Positions 17,379 to 27,723 are shown, counted from the first letter of the stretch. The stretch is DNA of 42,728 bases from Microcoleus sp. GA_180221_E-2-1-MAG-45_12 (GCA_020692245.1 JAIMKT010000005.1:43945-86672), one strand, 5' to 3'. The notes: generated from the letters alone by a model not told the origin. A program made the numbers and translations.

Positions 17379-17883
17379 TGTGTCTCCTCAGAGATTAGTT
17401 TAGTTATTTGAAAATTTGTGGTCGGTTAAGTAAAACCTGGGGAGTGATAACTTACATAAGCCCATAAAAATAAGCTCATAAAAATTTGCGGGTATACCTA
17501 GATAGGGACTCCATCTATAGAGGCTCGATCGAACTCAGGCTGAAAGCTAGTCTCAAACTTAGTCCTGAACTTAGCCTTACAAGTTAAGCGGATTATAGAA
17601 AATTAAAAATGGCAAAAAACTATAGAGGGCGGCGGCCGCCCAGTCGGAACTGAAAACCAAGGATGAAGGGTGTTGTAATCTGGATAACCATGAGTTGATT
17701 ATTTATTGATTATCGAAAAATTATCGGAAAATATTTAGGATAATTCTAGAAGTTTTTGGAAGTATTTTGTAATTATGTATAAATATTGAGAAAACTTGGT
17801 CGAAATATTGGGGAAATAGAAAAAATAGTTTTAGATAGATTAGATAGTTTATGTAGATTAAATAGATATTAGATAAATAATCT
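17379..17883. other. 505-base intergenic region upstream of leuA
   Basis: No gene is seen here. It should contain the leuA promoter and a long leader. A G+C-rich self-complementary patch at 17627-17641, with core GGCGGCCGCC, stands out in otherwise A+T-rich DNA. The part nearest the NYN gene is rich in short A/T words such as TAGAT and TAGATTA. Confidence 0.6.
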
Positions 17884-18390
17884 TTAGTAATCAGTCTTCT
17901 CAATTTTATCACGGACATCATTGAGATCGATGTAGCGATCGGTTACATTTCGCAATTCTCTGGCAATCATGCCCTCCGTTGATACTACTGTAATATGGGT
18001 ATCTTTGGATCTGAGGAGTTCGATCGCCCGCTCAAAATCCCCATCCCCACTGAATAAAATCACTCGATCGTACTGATTCACCGTATTAAACATATCTACC
18101 ACAATTTCTATATCTAGATTTGCTTTTTGAGAATAGCGCCCAGATTCATTATCGTAATATTCCTTAAGAATCTTCGTTCTCACGGTATAACCAAGACTGA
18201 TGAGGGCATCTCGAAATCCTCGCTGGTCTTGAGGATCTTTTAATCCGGTATACCAAAAAGCATTTACTAAACTAACAGTTGGATCATTAGTAAAGTGATC
18301 TAGAACTTTTCTTGGATCAAAAAACCAACCATTTTTTTGTTGAGCGTAGAACATATTGTTCCCGTCTACAAATATCGAAAGACGGTTCAT
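17884..18390 (-). CDS. NYN domain protein (PIN-like nuclease fold)
   Basis: This protein of about 168 residues starts MNRLSIFVDGNNMFYAQ and has the NYN/LabA-like fold. The acidic residues expected to bind metal are visible as D9 in VDGNN, D98 and D102 in KANLDIEIVVDM, and D120 and D122 in FSGDGDFE. NYN proteins are predicted or shown ribonucleases acting on structured RNA, so the same is likely here, but the target is unknown. An in-frame ATG at 18402 would add four residues (MPCG). I prefer 18390 because the conserved family sequence begins there. It stands alone between long non-coding regions. Confidence 0.85.
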   Translation of the reverse strand: MNRLSIFVDGNNMFYAQQKNGWFFDPRKVLDHFTNDPTVSLVNAFWYTGLKDPQDQRGFRDALISLGYTVRTKILKEYYDNESGRYSQKANLDIEIVVDMFNTVNQYDRVILFSGDGDFERAIELLRSKDTHITVVSTEGMIARELRNVTDRYIDLNDVRDKIEKTDY

Positions 18391-18402
18391 CCCACAGGGC
18401 AT

Positions 18403-19041
18403 AGAACTTAAACCTATAGATTTTTATAATATTAATTGTAGCTATTTTAATTAGCTATTGACTTGTAATATAACTATCCTTAACTACTAAGTGTAGCCGG
18501 ACTAAATTTAGCTTATTTATGAGTTTGATTACCAACTTAACTACAAGTTAAACTGTTAATTCAATTATTAGTCTAGCGGTGTAATTGTTGGTGTAATGAT
18601 AATTTATAGAAATGCGATCGCTATTATAGCTACCGGGAAACAATTGGACGGCAGTATGTCTACCCCATAGATTTGTTATTAACCTAGATAGCTATAGCCA
18701 TAATTACCAGAGAGCAGAAACTCTCCAAAGAATTGGGGATACAAATCCAATAACTTAGACCAGAAACTTTGGATATGATTTCTAAAGTTTTGAATAGCTT
18801 TTATATAGTTTTTAGTGATTCTCAATAATTTTTAATAATTTTCAGTAATTTATAATAAACATTATACTTAGGCATAATATTGCCTTAGTCAACAATTATA
18901 TACAAAGTGCTAAGAGAAAAGTAGCATAAGTAGCAAATAGAAATTAAGATTAGGCTAAAGATTGTTTTTTTAGGAATGTATTAGTATTAGTTATTGTTTT
19001 TTAGGAATCCTCAGGAATAGTTAGTATTATTTTAATTTTAG
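18403..19041. other. 639-base A+T-rich intergenic region
   Basis: No gene is seen on either strand. The region contains A/T-rich stutters such as AATAATTTTTAATAATTTT near 18822. It also has an imperfect direct repeat of about 30 bases between 18961 and 19024, each copy beginning TTGTTTTTTAGGAAT or a one-base variant. It should include the promoter of the NYN gene. Confidence 0.6.
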
Positions 19042-19965
19042 TTAAAAATAAGAACACCAGTCACTCCAGCTTCCAGCGTATAATTTGCCAGTTTTCAGAC
19101 CAGCTATCTCTAAGGATAGGAGATTGACGCAGGCAGTGACCCCTGAACCACAATACACCATAATCTCGGTTGTTTCCTGTAGTCTTTCCCACCTTTGCTG
19201 ATGAATTCCTAGGGGTTGGAGATAGCCTTGGGCATCGGTTACTTCTTGCCAAGGGTAGTTCAAAGCTCCCGGAATGCACCCAGCTACGGGATCAATAGGT
19301 TCCTTCTCCCCTCGATAGCGCTCTGGTTCCCTCGAATCTACCAAGGCTGTCTGGACTTGACGAGCTTTGACCTGTTGAATATCCACCAGCATTTCTGGGC
19401 GTAATTGGGGAATGAATTTACCAATCTTAGATGGAGTAGGAATTTCTGGGGTGAGGGGATAACCTTGATTTTGCCAGCCGGAGAAACCACCATCAAGGAG
19501 GGTGATGAGATCGTGTCCCAGATAGCGCAATAACCACCAGAGACGGGCAGCAAAGGCAAACCGGGAATCATCGTAGGCTACGACAAGGGTTTCTCCTAGG
19601 GTAATTCCCAAAGCTGCTAATTTTGCGGCTAACTGCTCCAAATTGGGGAGAGGATGGCGACCACCATGCTTTTGTACAGGACTAGAGAGGTCTTGATTGA
19701 GGTCTAGGTAATAGGCTCCGGGGAGATGATTTGCTTGGTATTGCTTTCTGCCTAAGTCTGGATCGGCGAGGGAAAACCGACAGTCGATAATTACTATATC
19801 CTGCGGTTCTGGACTTTGTTCTGGGCTTTGCTCTAGCTTTGCTTTTAACCAAGGGGCAGTGATAACCGGGGAATTAATGAGGCAATCGATCGAGGCATCA
19901 ATTGAGGCATCAATCGGCACATCAACGGGAGCATTAATAGGAGAATCCATGGGGGAAATGGTCAT
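19042..19965 (-). CDS. Thiosulfate/3-mercaptopyruvate sulfurtransferase
   Basis: This 307-residue protein has two rhodanese domains, with the active-site loop in the C-terminal one: C272 in VYCGSGVTAC. That loop resembles CGSGVTA of 3-mercaptopyruvate sulfurtransferases, while the N-terminal domain (about residues 36-165) is inactive, as usual. It moves sulfane sulfur from thiosulfate or mercaptopyruvate to cyanide or thiol acceptors. The first 35 residues are an unusual Asp/Pro/Ile repeat (SPINAPVDVPIDASIDASID) that is not part of the fold. An internal start is possible, but none is clearly better. Confidence 0.9.
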   Translation of the reverse strand: MTISPMDSPINAPVDVPIDASIDASIDCLINSPVITAPWLKAKLEQSPEQSPEPQDIVIIDCRFSLADPDLGRKQYQANHLPGAYYLDLNQDLSSPVQKHGGRHPLPNLEQLAAKLAALGITLGETLVVAYDDSRFAFAARLWWLLRYLGHDLITLLDGGFSGWQNQGYPLTPEIPTPSKIGKFIPQLRPEMLVDIQQVKARQVQTALVDSREPERYRGEKEPIDPVAGCIPGALNYPWQEVTDAQGYLQPLGIHQQRWERLQETTEIMVYCGSGVTACVNLLSLEIAGLKTGKLYAGSWSDWCSYF

Positions 19966-20061
19966 GAAAGAATATTTTGCTAATTTGTAAGTGCTAACTC
20001 ATAAAATTTTAGGGGAAAACCTTAGAAAAAATCTTGGGGAAAATCTTGTAAATCTTTCCCT

Positions 20062-21012
20062 TTAGCTATGAGCAAAAATAACTTGGTTTCTGCCTGCGGA
20101 TTTGGCTTGGTAGAGGGCTTGATCGGCGGCAGCAAGAAGAGCTAGAGGGGATTTGTTTTCTTGGGCAATCATCACTGCTGCCCCAAAACTCAGAGTAATA
20201 TGATGGGAAATCGCCGATAGTTTGTGGGGAATCTCTAGGTCATTCACCGTCGATCGCACTGCCTCGGCAACTTTGACAATATCCACAGCATTAATACCCG
20301 GCAGGAGAATCACAAACTCTTCCCCACCGTAACGAACTAAGAGATGTTTATGGGCTTGGAGACTATCCTGCATCGCTTCGGATACCTGCTGGAGACAAAA
20401 ATCCCCCGCTAAATGACCATAGACATCGTTATAGCTCTTAAAAAAATCAATATCACAGAGGATTGCCCCCAAGGATTGCTGAGTATTGGTCGATCGCTCC
20501 CATTCTTTTTCTAGATACTCATTCATGTAGCGACGGTTGGCTATTCCTGTCAAACTATCTTCCCGGGCGAGGCGAGCTAGTTCTTGGTTAGCGGCTTCCA
20601 GTTCTTGGTAGAGACGGCATTGTTGAATTAAGCGCTTGACCCGTTGCAAAAGCACTGGCCAGTGAATAGGTTTAGTCACAAAATCCGCAGCTCCGGCACT
20701 AAAGGCTCGATCGACCGAAGTTTCATCATCTAGCCCCGTGATCATCAACACTGGACTCACAAAGGGATTTTCAATCAAAGCCCGGAGTTGCCGACAGCAC
20801 TCAAACCCATCCATCTTGGGCATAATCGCATCTAGGAGGATAATATCTGGCTTCACCTGTGGGTAAAGCTCTAAGCATTGATCCCCAGTGCTGGCTTCAA
20901 TAATCTTGTAACCCTCGGTGCGTAAATTGCGCCGAATCATTTGTCTAGTGGTTGTATCATCATCCACTGTCAAAATTACTGGAGTACCAGAGATGGGATC
21001 AAACAGTTTCAT
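20062..21012 (-). CDS. Response regulator with GGDEF output (diguanylate cyclase)
   Basis: This 316-residue protein joins a receiver domain (acidic cluster D17-D19, phosphoacceptor D61, K114 in TKP) to a GGDEF domain whose signature GGEEF is at residues 229-233. A short coiled coil (about 130-150) links them, as in PleD/WspR-type proteins, where phosphorylation drives dimerisation and c-di-GMP synthesis. The catalytic signature is intact. The RxxD allosteric I-site expected five residues before GGEEF is missing (residues there are AHKH), so product inhibition is probably lost. No cognate kinase is adjacent. C-di-GMP would affect motility or adhesion, but targets are unknown. Confidence 0.93.
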   Translation of the reverse strand: MKLFDPISGTPVILTVDDDTTTRQMIRRNLRTEGYKIIEASTGDQCLELYPQVKPDIILLDAIMPKMDGFECCRQLRALIENPFVSPVLMITGLDDETSVDRAFSAGAADFVTKPIHWPVLLQRVKRLIQQCRLYQELEAANQELARLAREDSLTGIANRRYMNEYLEKEWERSTNTQQSLGAILCDIDFFKSYNDVYGHLAGDFCLQQVSEAMQDSLQAHKHLLVRYGGEEFVILLPGINAVDIVKVAEAVRSTVNDLEIPHKLSAISHHITLSFGAAVMIAQENKSPLALLAAADQALYQAKSAGRNQVIFAHS

Positions 21013-21469
21013 GATTATCAGAAGTTAGTTAATATTGATGGATTATTAATGGAGGGAAATCGTGTAAGTAGTTTACAGTTTAGGCTCCGAATTTGCCCAA
21101 GGATGTGCGGGGATCCCATCGGTTTCTGTGATCTCAAGTATCCAACAGCTTGTGATCTGAGTTATTTGGCTGAATTGAGCTAATTGATCTATAAATTTTC
21201 CAAAAATCATGGATAATGGGATGCGTGTCAATCATGGGTTAATCACAAGTTAATCACAGACTAATCCTAGATAGATTCTTGCCTTAGTTACCACTCAACC
21301 TAGTCTCCAAACTCCTAAGATTATCAATCTAACCCTTAATCTAGTTATCACTTCAGTTGCTATTGAGGATGATTAATTAAGATAATTAAGATAATTAAAC
21401 TATTGTCAGATATTATCAAATTCTATCGCCAAGCTCCTTCCCTCTATTTTTAATCTATACAAATCTCCC
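21013..21469. other. 457-base divergent intergenic region
   Basis: No gene is seen. It lies between the divergent GGDEF and thioredoxin genes and should hold both promoters. Short direct repeats of GATAATTAA are at 21371-21398, and several TTAATCAC-type words lie near 21238-21262. Confidence 0.6.
21371..21398 (+). repeat. Tandem GAT(T)AATTAA repeat, three units
   Basis: GATTAATTAA is followed by two copies of GATAATTAA, about 70 bases before the thioredoxin start. It may be a promoter-region direct repeat; no factor is recognised. Confidence 0.6.
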
Positions 21470-21793
21470 ATGCCTAAGCCTTCAGTGATCACAGACCCAG
21501 ATTTTGAACAGGAAGTATTGCAATCTAGCCAACCAGTATTGGTATATTTTTGGGCAGATTGGTGTGGGCCCTGCCGCTTGGTGTCGCCCACGGTGGATTT
21601 CCTCGCTACGGAATATGCCGATCGACTCAAGGTAGTAAAAATGGCGATCGATCCCAACCCCAACACTGTATCAGCCTACAAAGTAGAAGGTGTACCTGCC
21701 CTGCGCCTATTTAAATCTGGTAAGTTGGAGTATGCCCACGAGGGAGCGATCGGCAAACAAACCCTAATTGCTACCCTAGATAGTTATCTCTAA
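21470..21793 (+). CDS. Thioredoxin
   Basis: This 107-residue thioredoxin has the redox site WCGPC (C32 and C35), the buried aspartate D30 just before it, and the conserved cis-proline in GVPALRLF. It reduces protein disulfides in the cytoplasm, fed by thioredoxin reductase. The sequence is more divergent than the main photosynthetic m-type thioredoxin: it lacks the KIDTDENP-type stretch and has MAIDPNPN in its place. It is therefore probably an accessory form with its own partners. A pyridoxal-phosphate aminotransferase gene follows after 41 bases and may be co-transcribed. Confidence 0.93.
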   Translation: MPKPSVITDPDFEQEVLQSSQPVLVYFWADWCGPCRLVSPTVDFLATEYADRLKVVKMAIDPNPNTVSAYKVEGVPALRLFKSGKLEYAHEGAIGKQTLIATLDSYL

Positions 21794-21834
21794 CTTGATT
21801 AGCTTGATTAAATAGCCTGATTAAATTTCTGAAA

Positions 21835-23001
21835 ATGCAGATAGCCCAACGTCTCCAGCCCTTGCAAGCCAATGTTTTTGCTGATATGGATCGAGCCAAA
21901 GCTCAAGCACGAGCAGCAGGGCAAACAATTATTGATCTCTCCTTGGGTTCCTCTGATCTGCCCACTCCCCCCCACGTCACCGGGGCGATCGCCCAAGCCC
22001 TCCAAGACCCGGATACCCACGGCTATCTCCTTTTTCATGGCACACGGGAATTTCGGCAAGCGGCGGCTCAATGGTATGAACAGAAATTTGGATTGGCGGT
22101 GGATCCAGAGACGGAAGTGCTACCCCTGATCGGTTCCCAAGAAGGGACAGCTCACCTGCCCTTAGCCGTGTTGAATCCGGGAGATTTTGCCCTATTGCAG
22201 GATCCCGGCTACCCTTCCCATGCGGGGGGCGTGTATCTGGCGGGGGGACAAGTTTATCCCATGCCCCTAGTAGCGGAGCATAATTATTTACCTGTATTTG
22301 CCGATATTCCGGCTCCGGTCTTGGCTCAGGCAAAAATGATGGTGTTGAGCTATCCCCACAACCCCACCACAGCGATCGCTCCCCTCAAATTTTTCCAAGA
22401 AGCGGTGGATTTTTGTCGTCAGCATGGCATTGTTCTTGTCCACGATTTCCCCTACGTCGATTTAATATTTCAAGGGCAGGCTCCTTCGGTGCTGCAAGCC
22501 GATCGCCAGAAAGAAGTCTCCATTGAGTTTTTCACTTTTTCCAAGTCCTACAACATGGGGGGATTTCGGTTGGGTTACGCCATTGGCAACTCTCGCCTGA
22601 TTGCGGCACTACGTCAAGTTAAAGCAGTGGTGGATTTCAATCAATACTTAGGGATTCTCCGGGGTGGGACTGTGGCACTGTTGGGGGATCAAAGCAGTGT
22701 GGCTCAAGCTGTCGCTACCTTCCAGAGTCGCCGGGATGCTTTTATGGCTGCATTGCAAAAAATCCAGTGGCAAGTTCCCCAGCCAGAGGCAACTATGTAT
22801 ATCTGGGCAAAGTTACCAGAGGTTTGGGCAGGAAGCTCGATCGAGTTTTGTACTCAACTAGTGGCGGCGACAGGGGTGGCTGCTGCCCCCGGTGCTGGTT
22901 TTGGCAAATGTGGAGAAGGATATGTCCGTTTTGCCCTTGTCCAAGACCCCGCTACCCTAGATTTAGCTGTCACCAAGATCGGCGAATTCCTCAACCTTTA
23001 A
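21835..23001 (+). CDS. Class I/II PLP-dependent aminotransferase
   Basis: This 388-residue fold-type I aminotransferase has the cofactor lysine K237 in FSKSYNMGGFRLGY, the SYPHNPTTAIA motif that binds the pyridoxal ring and substrate carboxylate, and the C-terminal substrate arginine in GYVRFALV. It resembles aspartate and LL-diaminopimelate-type aminotransferases. Candidate reactions are transamination of aspartate, alanine or a lysine-pathway intermediate; the sequence alone does not separate these. It is placed directly after a thioredoxin gene, probably as an operon. Length and motifs are complete. Confidence 0.9.
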   Translation: MQIAQRLQPLQANVFADMDRAKAQARAAGQTIIDLSLGSSDLPTPPHVTGAIAQALQDPDTHGYLLFHGTREFRQAAAQWYEQKFGLAVDPETEVLPLIGSQEGTAHLPLAVLNPGDFALLQDPGYPSHAGGVYLAGGQVYPMPLVAEHNYLPVFADIPAPVLAQAKMMVLSYPHNPTTAIAPLKFFQEAVDFCRQHGIVLVHDFPYVDLIFQGQAPSVLQADRQKEVSIEFFTFSKSYNMGGFRLGYAIGNSRLIAALRQVKAVVDFNQYLGILRGGTVALLGDQSSVAQAVATFQSRRDAFMAALQKIQWQVPQPEATMYIWAKLPEVWAGSSIEFCTQLVAATGVAAAPGAGFGKCGEGYVRFALVQDPATLDLAVTKIGEFLNL

Positions 23002-23094
23002 CAACCTCACTTAATACATCTTCAATATCCTGATATAAATGGTGGAGCGATCGACCCTAGCAGTGAGCTACAATTGAAAAATTTAAATAGGAAA

Positions 23095-23337
23095 CTAGTT
23101 ATGGACTAATTCTAGTTCATTAATGAGGCGTAAAAGTTTCATAGATTCTATAGTTTCCATGGCGAAGGTATTACCTTGACTATCAGTAAAATCAATTAAA
23201 TATGCTGTGCTATCAAAAGACATTAATACCGTTCCCAGTTGCCCCCGGCGGAGGAGAATTGGTTGCTTAGTAATTTTATGGGTAGCATTGGTATCTTCTG
23301 TGAGGGCAACAAGATCGTATTCTTGAATTTCATTCAT
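23095..23337 (-). CDS. DUF4926 family protein (possible antitoxin partner)
   Basis: This 80-residue protein fits DUF4926: a short SH3-like beta protein with DLVALTEDTN at the start, a GQLGTVLMSF turn and a hydrophobic TAYLIDFTD strand. The function of the family is not established. The gene begins 2 bases after the stop of the DUF6883 gene, so the two are one operon. Such a tight two-gene unit of small proteins resembles a toxin-antitoxin module. The C-terminal SMKLLRLINELELVHN may form the contact helix. The family call is fairly sure, the role is inference. Confidence 0.7.
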   Translation of the reverse strand: MNEIQEYDLVALTEDTNATHKITKQPILLRRGQLGTVLMSFDSTAYLIDFTDSQGNTFAMETIESMKLLRLINELELVHN

Positions 23338-23339
23338 GG

Positions 23340-23672
23340 TTAGTTAATAGGATAGGTATTAGTAAGGCGGGGAAAATCTTCATTAAATCTGACGATCCAA
23401 CAACTAAGGATCATAGATTCGCCAATATCGGTATGAAGCAAAAATTCGACATCATAATGAGTGCCATATTGATCGATTTTGTAGAGTTTGGCTTCACCTC
23501 CAAATGCAATTTCTCGTAGAGCAAGTTCTAAAATTTCTTTGTTAGCTAGGGCAATGCCGAGACGTTTCTTAAATAGAAGAGCTTTATGTTTACCTTTTGG
23601 ATGTTCGGTATTGAGAGAGTAGCGATCGAGTTTGTCTCCTAGTTCGGCTCTGTCCCCGTTGGGAAGTTTCAT
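23340..23672 (-). CDS. DUF6883 family protein (possible toxin)
   Basis: This 110-residue protein fits DUF6883: start KLPNGDRAELGDKLDRYSLN, then EHPKGKHKALLFKKRLG, and ending with CWIVRFNEDFPRLTNTYPI. The conserved His/Lys/Arg residues (HPKGKHKA and WIVR..EDFPRLT) suggest a small nuclease-like or nucleic-acid-binding fold, but no biochemistry is known to me. It is the first gene of a two-gene operon with DUF4926. It is divergent from the EACC1-like gene 91 bases away, at the edge of the accessory island. Confidence 0.7.
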   Translation of the reverse strand: MKLPNGDRAELGDKLDRYSLNTEHPKGKHKALLFKKRLGIALANKEILELALREIAFGGEAKLYKIDQYGTHYDVEFLLHTDIGESMILSCWIVRFNEDFPRLTNTYPIN

Positions 23673-23763
23673 CAGTTTGAGGTTATGGAGTTCCTGTTAG
23701 TCTAACAATCTTAATACTTTGATGAGATAGAATACTGAAAAATCCCTTAAATTGCCCAAAGCT

Positions 23764-24168
23764 ATGTCCTCTGAAAATAATCTTAGTAACATTGCCCTCA
23801 CAGTTACTTTTACTGATCCCGAATTGACTGCCGAAGAACGCAATGAGCAGGCGGTGTGGTTGCTGGAAGAGTTGCAGGATAATCCCGATATTGACAAGGT
23901 AGAGCGGGTGCGTGACCCCCATCCCCCAGAGGGAAATAAGAGCGCTGGCGGTTTTCTGGTGGGGGTGCTGACGGCAGAGATTAGTGGCATGTGTTTTCAG
24001 AAGGTATTGCAGTCTCTGCATAGCAGACTAAGTAAGAAAGTTCTCTCGATTAAGGTGGAGGTGGATGGGGTGAAGATGGAAGTGGAGGCGAGTAGTCCTC
24101 AAGAGCTAATGGCTTGTTTGCAAGAGGCGGAGGCGTTTATTGAGCGCCACAAAAGGAGTGCTAACTAG
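23764..24168 (+). CDS. EACC1-like (effector-associated constant component 1) protein
   Basis: This protein of about 134 residues has the layout of EACC1, a small domain found next to effector genes in NTP-dependent conflict systems. It starts with a beta strand (IALTVTFTD), continues with a helix containing WLLEELQD and a charged turn near VERVRDPHPPEG, then a Gly/Ala-rich helix (SAGGFLVGVLTAEIS). It ends with VLSIKVEVDGVKMEVEASSPQELMACLQEAEAFI. EACC1 is not an effector itself and is thought to be a constant partner. The gene ends 11 bases before the caspase-like gene, so the two are surely co-expressed. A longer frame opens at TTG 23752; ATG 23764 is preferred. Confidence 0.72.
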   Translation: MSSENNLSNIALTVTFTDPELTAEERNEQAVWLLEELQDNPDIDKVERVRDPHPPEGNKSAGGFLVGVLTAEISGMCFQKVLQSLHSRLSKKVLSIKVEVDGVKMEVEASSPQELMACLQEAEAFIERHKRSAN

Positions 24169-24179
24169 AGAAATTAACT

Positions 24180-26192
<2,013 letters not shown>

Positions 26193-26380
26193 CCCTTTAT
26201 CCTCTTTACCTTTTTCCCTCTGCGCTCCTCTCTTTATCCTTCCCCTTCGCCGTCAGACGTTGGTGTTAGCCTTGCAAAGCAAATCAATTTTTTCAGATCA
26301 CCTCAATTCAGAGCTACACTAGGGCAACTTACTTTAATTATCTAAAATATAGTTGTTGGCATCAATACTGAGATGGAAAT

Positions 26381-26680
26381 ATGAATACAGTAAGACAGCT
26401 TATTACCCACAAACTAGAGCATTTAGAGGCTATATCTGCCCCTGTTCTACAAGAAGTCTTAGACTTTATAAATAATTTAGAATTGCGCCTAGAGACAGAT
26501 AAACAACTAAATCCAACCCCCAACTTGGCTCAAGAAATATTACAAACAGAAGATACAAGTTCTTTTTTATTAGGAATTGCCGAATCTTTTGCAGATGATT
26601 TAACCGAAGAAGACTTAAACTATTTACCAACCGATGGAGCAGTCCAACACGATCTTTATCTCTACAATGTGCCAAGATGA
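26381..26680 (+). CDS. Putative antitoxin of a PIN-domain toxin
   Basis: This 99-residue protein has no recognised family. Its N-terminus MNTVRQLITHKLEHLEAI and the segment VLQEVLDFINNLELRLE are helical and resemble the DNA-binding/dimerising helices of small cyanobacterial antitoxins. The C-terminal half is acidic, with DDLTEEDLNYLPTDGA. Its last four bases overlap the start of a PIN-domain gene (ATGA), the usual arrangement for a VapBC-type module with the antitoxin first. The first codons recur almost exactly at 27127-27204 downstream of the toxin gene, indicating partial duplication. Confidence 0.65.
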   Translation: MNTVRQLITHKLEHLEAISAPVLQEVLDFINNLELRLETDKQLNPTPNLAQEILQTEDTSSFLLGIAESFADDLTEEDLNYLPTDGAVQHDLYLYNVPR

Positions 26681-27105
26681 ATGAACTAATTTTTGCTGAT
26701 ACATTCTATTGGATATCTCTTCTTAGCCCTCGTGATATTTTCCATAGCAGAGCGATCGAACTCACACAAGAATTAGATAAAGCAAAAATTATTACCACTG
26801 ATGAAATCCTCATAGAAGTTCTCAATTTCTTCTCCGGTGGTAGTAAAAACTTGCGTAAACAGGTAGCGAATACAGTTAGACAACTACTCAAGACAGATAC
26901 AGAAAAAATAACAGTATTATCTCAATCTCATGAAACATTTTTGAGCGGATTAAATTTATATGAAAAGCGATTAGACAAGGGATACAGCCTTACTGATTGT
27001 ATTTCCATGACTATAATGCAGCAAATGGATATTGATCTTGTCCTAACCCATGATCATCATTTTACTCAAGAGGGTTTTACAATTCTCTTTCCCCACGATC
27101 GCTAA
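26677..27105 (+). CDS. PIN-domain toxin (VapC-like)
   Basis: This 142-residue PIN-domain protein carries the acidic metal-binding residues expected of a VapC-type ribonuclease: D8 in LIFADTFYW, D41/E42 in TTDEILIEVLN, an Asp in YSLTDCISM and the late Asp in LVLTHDHHF. VapC toxins cleave tRNA or rRNA and are neutralised by the co-translated antitoxin. It overlaps the antitoxin gene by four bases. The ORF is full length with no lesion. Target RNA is unknown. Confidence 0.85.
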   Translation: MNELIFADTFYWISLLSPRDIFHSRAIELTQELDKAKIITTDEILIEVLNFFSGGSKNLRKQVANTVRQLLKTDTEKITVLSQSHETFLSGLNLYEKRLDKGYSLTDCISMTIMQQMDIDLVLTHDHHFTQEGFTILFPHDR

Positions 27106-27126
27106 TTAGCTTTAATCACCTAAAAT

Positions 27127-27204
27127 ATGAATACAGTAAGACAACTTATTATCAACAAACTAGAGCATTTAACCGATAAAGATTTAGAATACATACAAGA
27201 TTAA
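27127..27204 (+). pseudogene. Truncated duplicate of the antitoxin N-terminus
   Basis: ATG to TAA encodes 25 residues beginning MNTVRQLIINKLEHL, nearly identical to the start of the antitoxin at 26381. The upstream CTAAAATAT word is shared as well. After KLEHL the match is lost and a stop follows. It is a fragment left by a duplication or recombination, and the peptide is unlikely to be functional. Confidence 0.75.
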
Positions 27205-27223
27205 TTATCTATGACCATTTGTT

Positions 27224-27418
27224 ATGAATACCAAAGAAATCTTGTCCCGTGAAATTAAACAAGCCCCCGAACCATTATTAGAACAATTACTAGAATTTTT
27301 ATTATCTCTTAAATCTAAACACCTCCAAGAAAAACTAGAGATTACAATGATGAGCGAATCATCCTTAGCAAAAGATTGGCTAAACCCAGAGGAAGACGGA
27401 GCATGGCAAGACTTGTAA
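27224..27418 (+). CDS. DUF2281-like antitoxin
   Basis: This 64-residue protein, from MNTKEILSREIKQAPEPLLE to LAKDWLNPEEDGAWQDL, fits the DUF2281-type antitoxins of cyanobacteria. A helical N-terminal half is followed by a C-terminal tail ending in the conserved W-x-x-PEED-x-AW motif that usually binds a MazF/PemK-type toxin. The expected toxin gene begins at 27403, overlapping this gene as normal, but is lost after eight codons. The antitoxin therefore appears orphaned. Confidence 0.7.
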   Translation: MNTKEILSREIKQAPEPLLEQLLEFLLSLKSKHLQEKLEITMMSESSLAKDWLNPEEDGAWQDL

Positions 27419-27426
27419 AAGGTGAT
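27403..27426 (+). pseudogene. mazF: Start-codon fragment of a MazF/PemK-type toxin gene
   Basis: Eight codons read MARLVKGD, the usual opening of MazF-type toxins that follow DUF2281 antitoxins in cyanobacteria, in the usual overlapping position. Directly after GD the homology stops and the frame runs into the next antitoxin-like gene. The remnant is short, so the call is tentative. Confidence 0.35.
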
Positions 27427-27438
27427 AAGGATCAAAAA

Positions 27439-27723
27439 ATGCTTACTAGTGACCCTACTATATCCGCCGAAGAATTAGCCAAAGAATTGGAAAAAGTCCC
27501 TGAACAATATTGGGCAAATCTTCTGCAAATCATTCGTTTGTTCCGAGAAAGTGTCGCCCCAACTCCAGAGAATCATGATCAGAACTTAGCCATCAGCGAA
27601 GCAATGGAAGATATTGGTCTTGTTCATGCCATGCAAGCAGTCAAAGATGAAATACCTCTTAGTCTCCAAGAAGCCTTAGTAGAGATGGAAAAGGTTAGGA
27701 AAATGCCTATCGAATCAAAGTAG
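27439..27723 (+). CDS. Antitoxin-like protein of a broken relBE-type pair
   Basis: This protein of about 94 residues starts at ATG 27439 behind AAGGA (27427-27431). The N-terminal half (SAEELAKELEKVPEQYWANLLQIIRLF) is a helical segment like those at the start of cyanobacterial antitoxins. The C-terminal half (ISEAMEDIGLVHAMQAVKDE and SLQEALVEME) looks like the toxin-binding tail of RelB/StbD-type antitoxins. Its end runs into a remnant of a RelE/ParE toxin in another frame, so it probably once preceded an intact toxin gene. Earlier in-frame starts at 27376 (TTG) and 27403 (ATG) belong to the overlapping toxin remnant. Confidence 0.55.
   Translation: MLTSDPTISAEELAKELEKVPEQYWANLLQIIRLFRESVAPTPENHDQNLAISEAMEDIGLVHAMQAVKDEIPLSLQEALVEMEKVRKMPIESK

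Noticed and set aside
17627-17641. GGCGGCCGCC palindrome as a transcription terminator
   Set aside because: No T-run follows on either strand and it lies upstream of leuA rather than at a gene end; kept only as a composition oddity.
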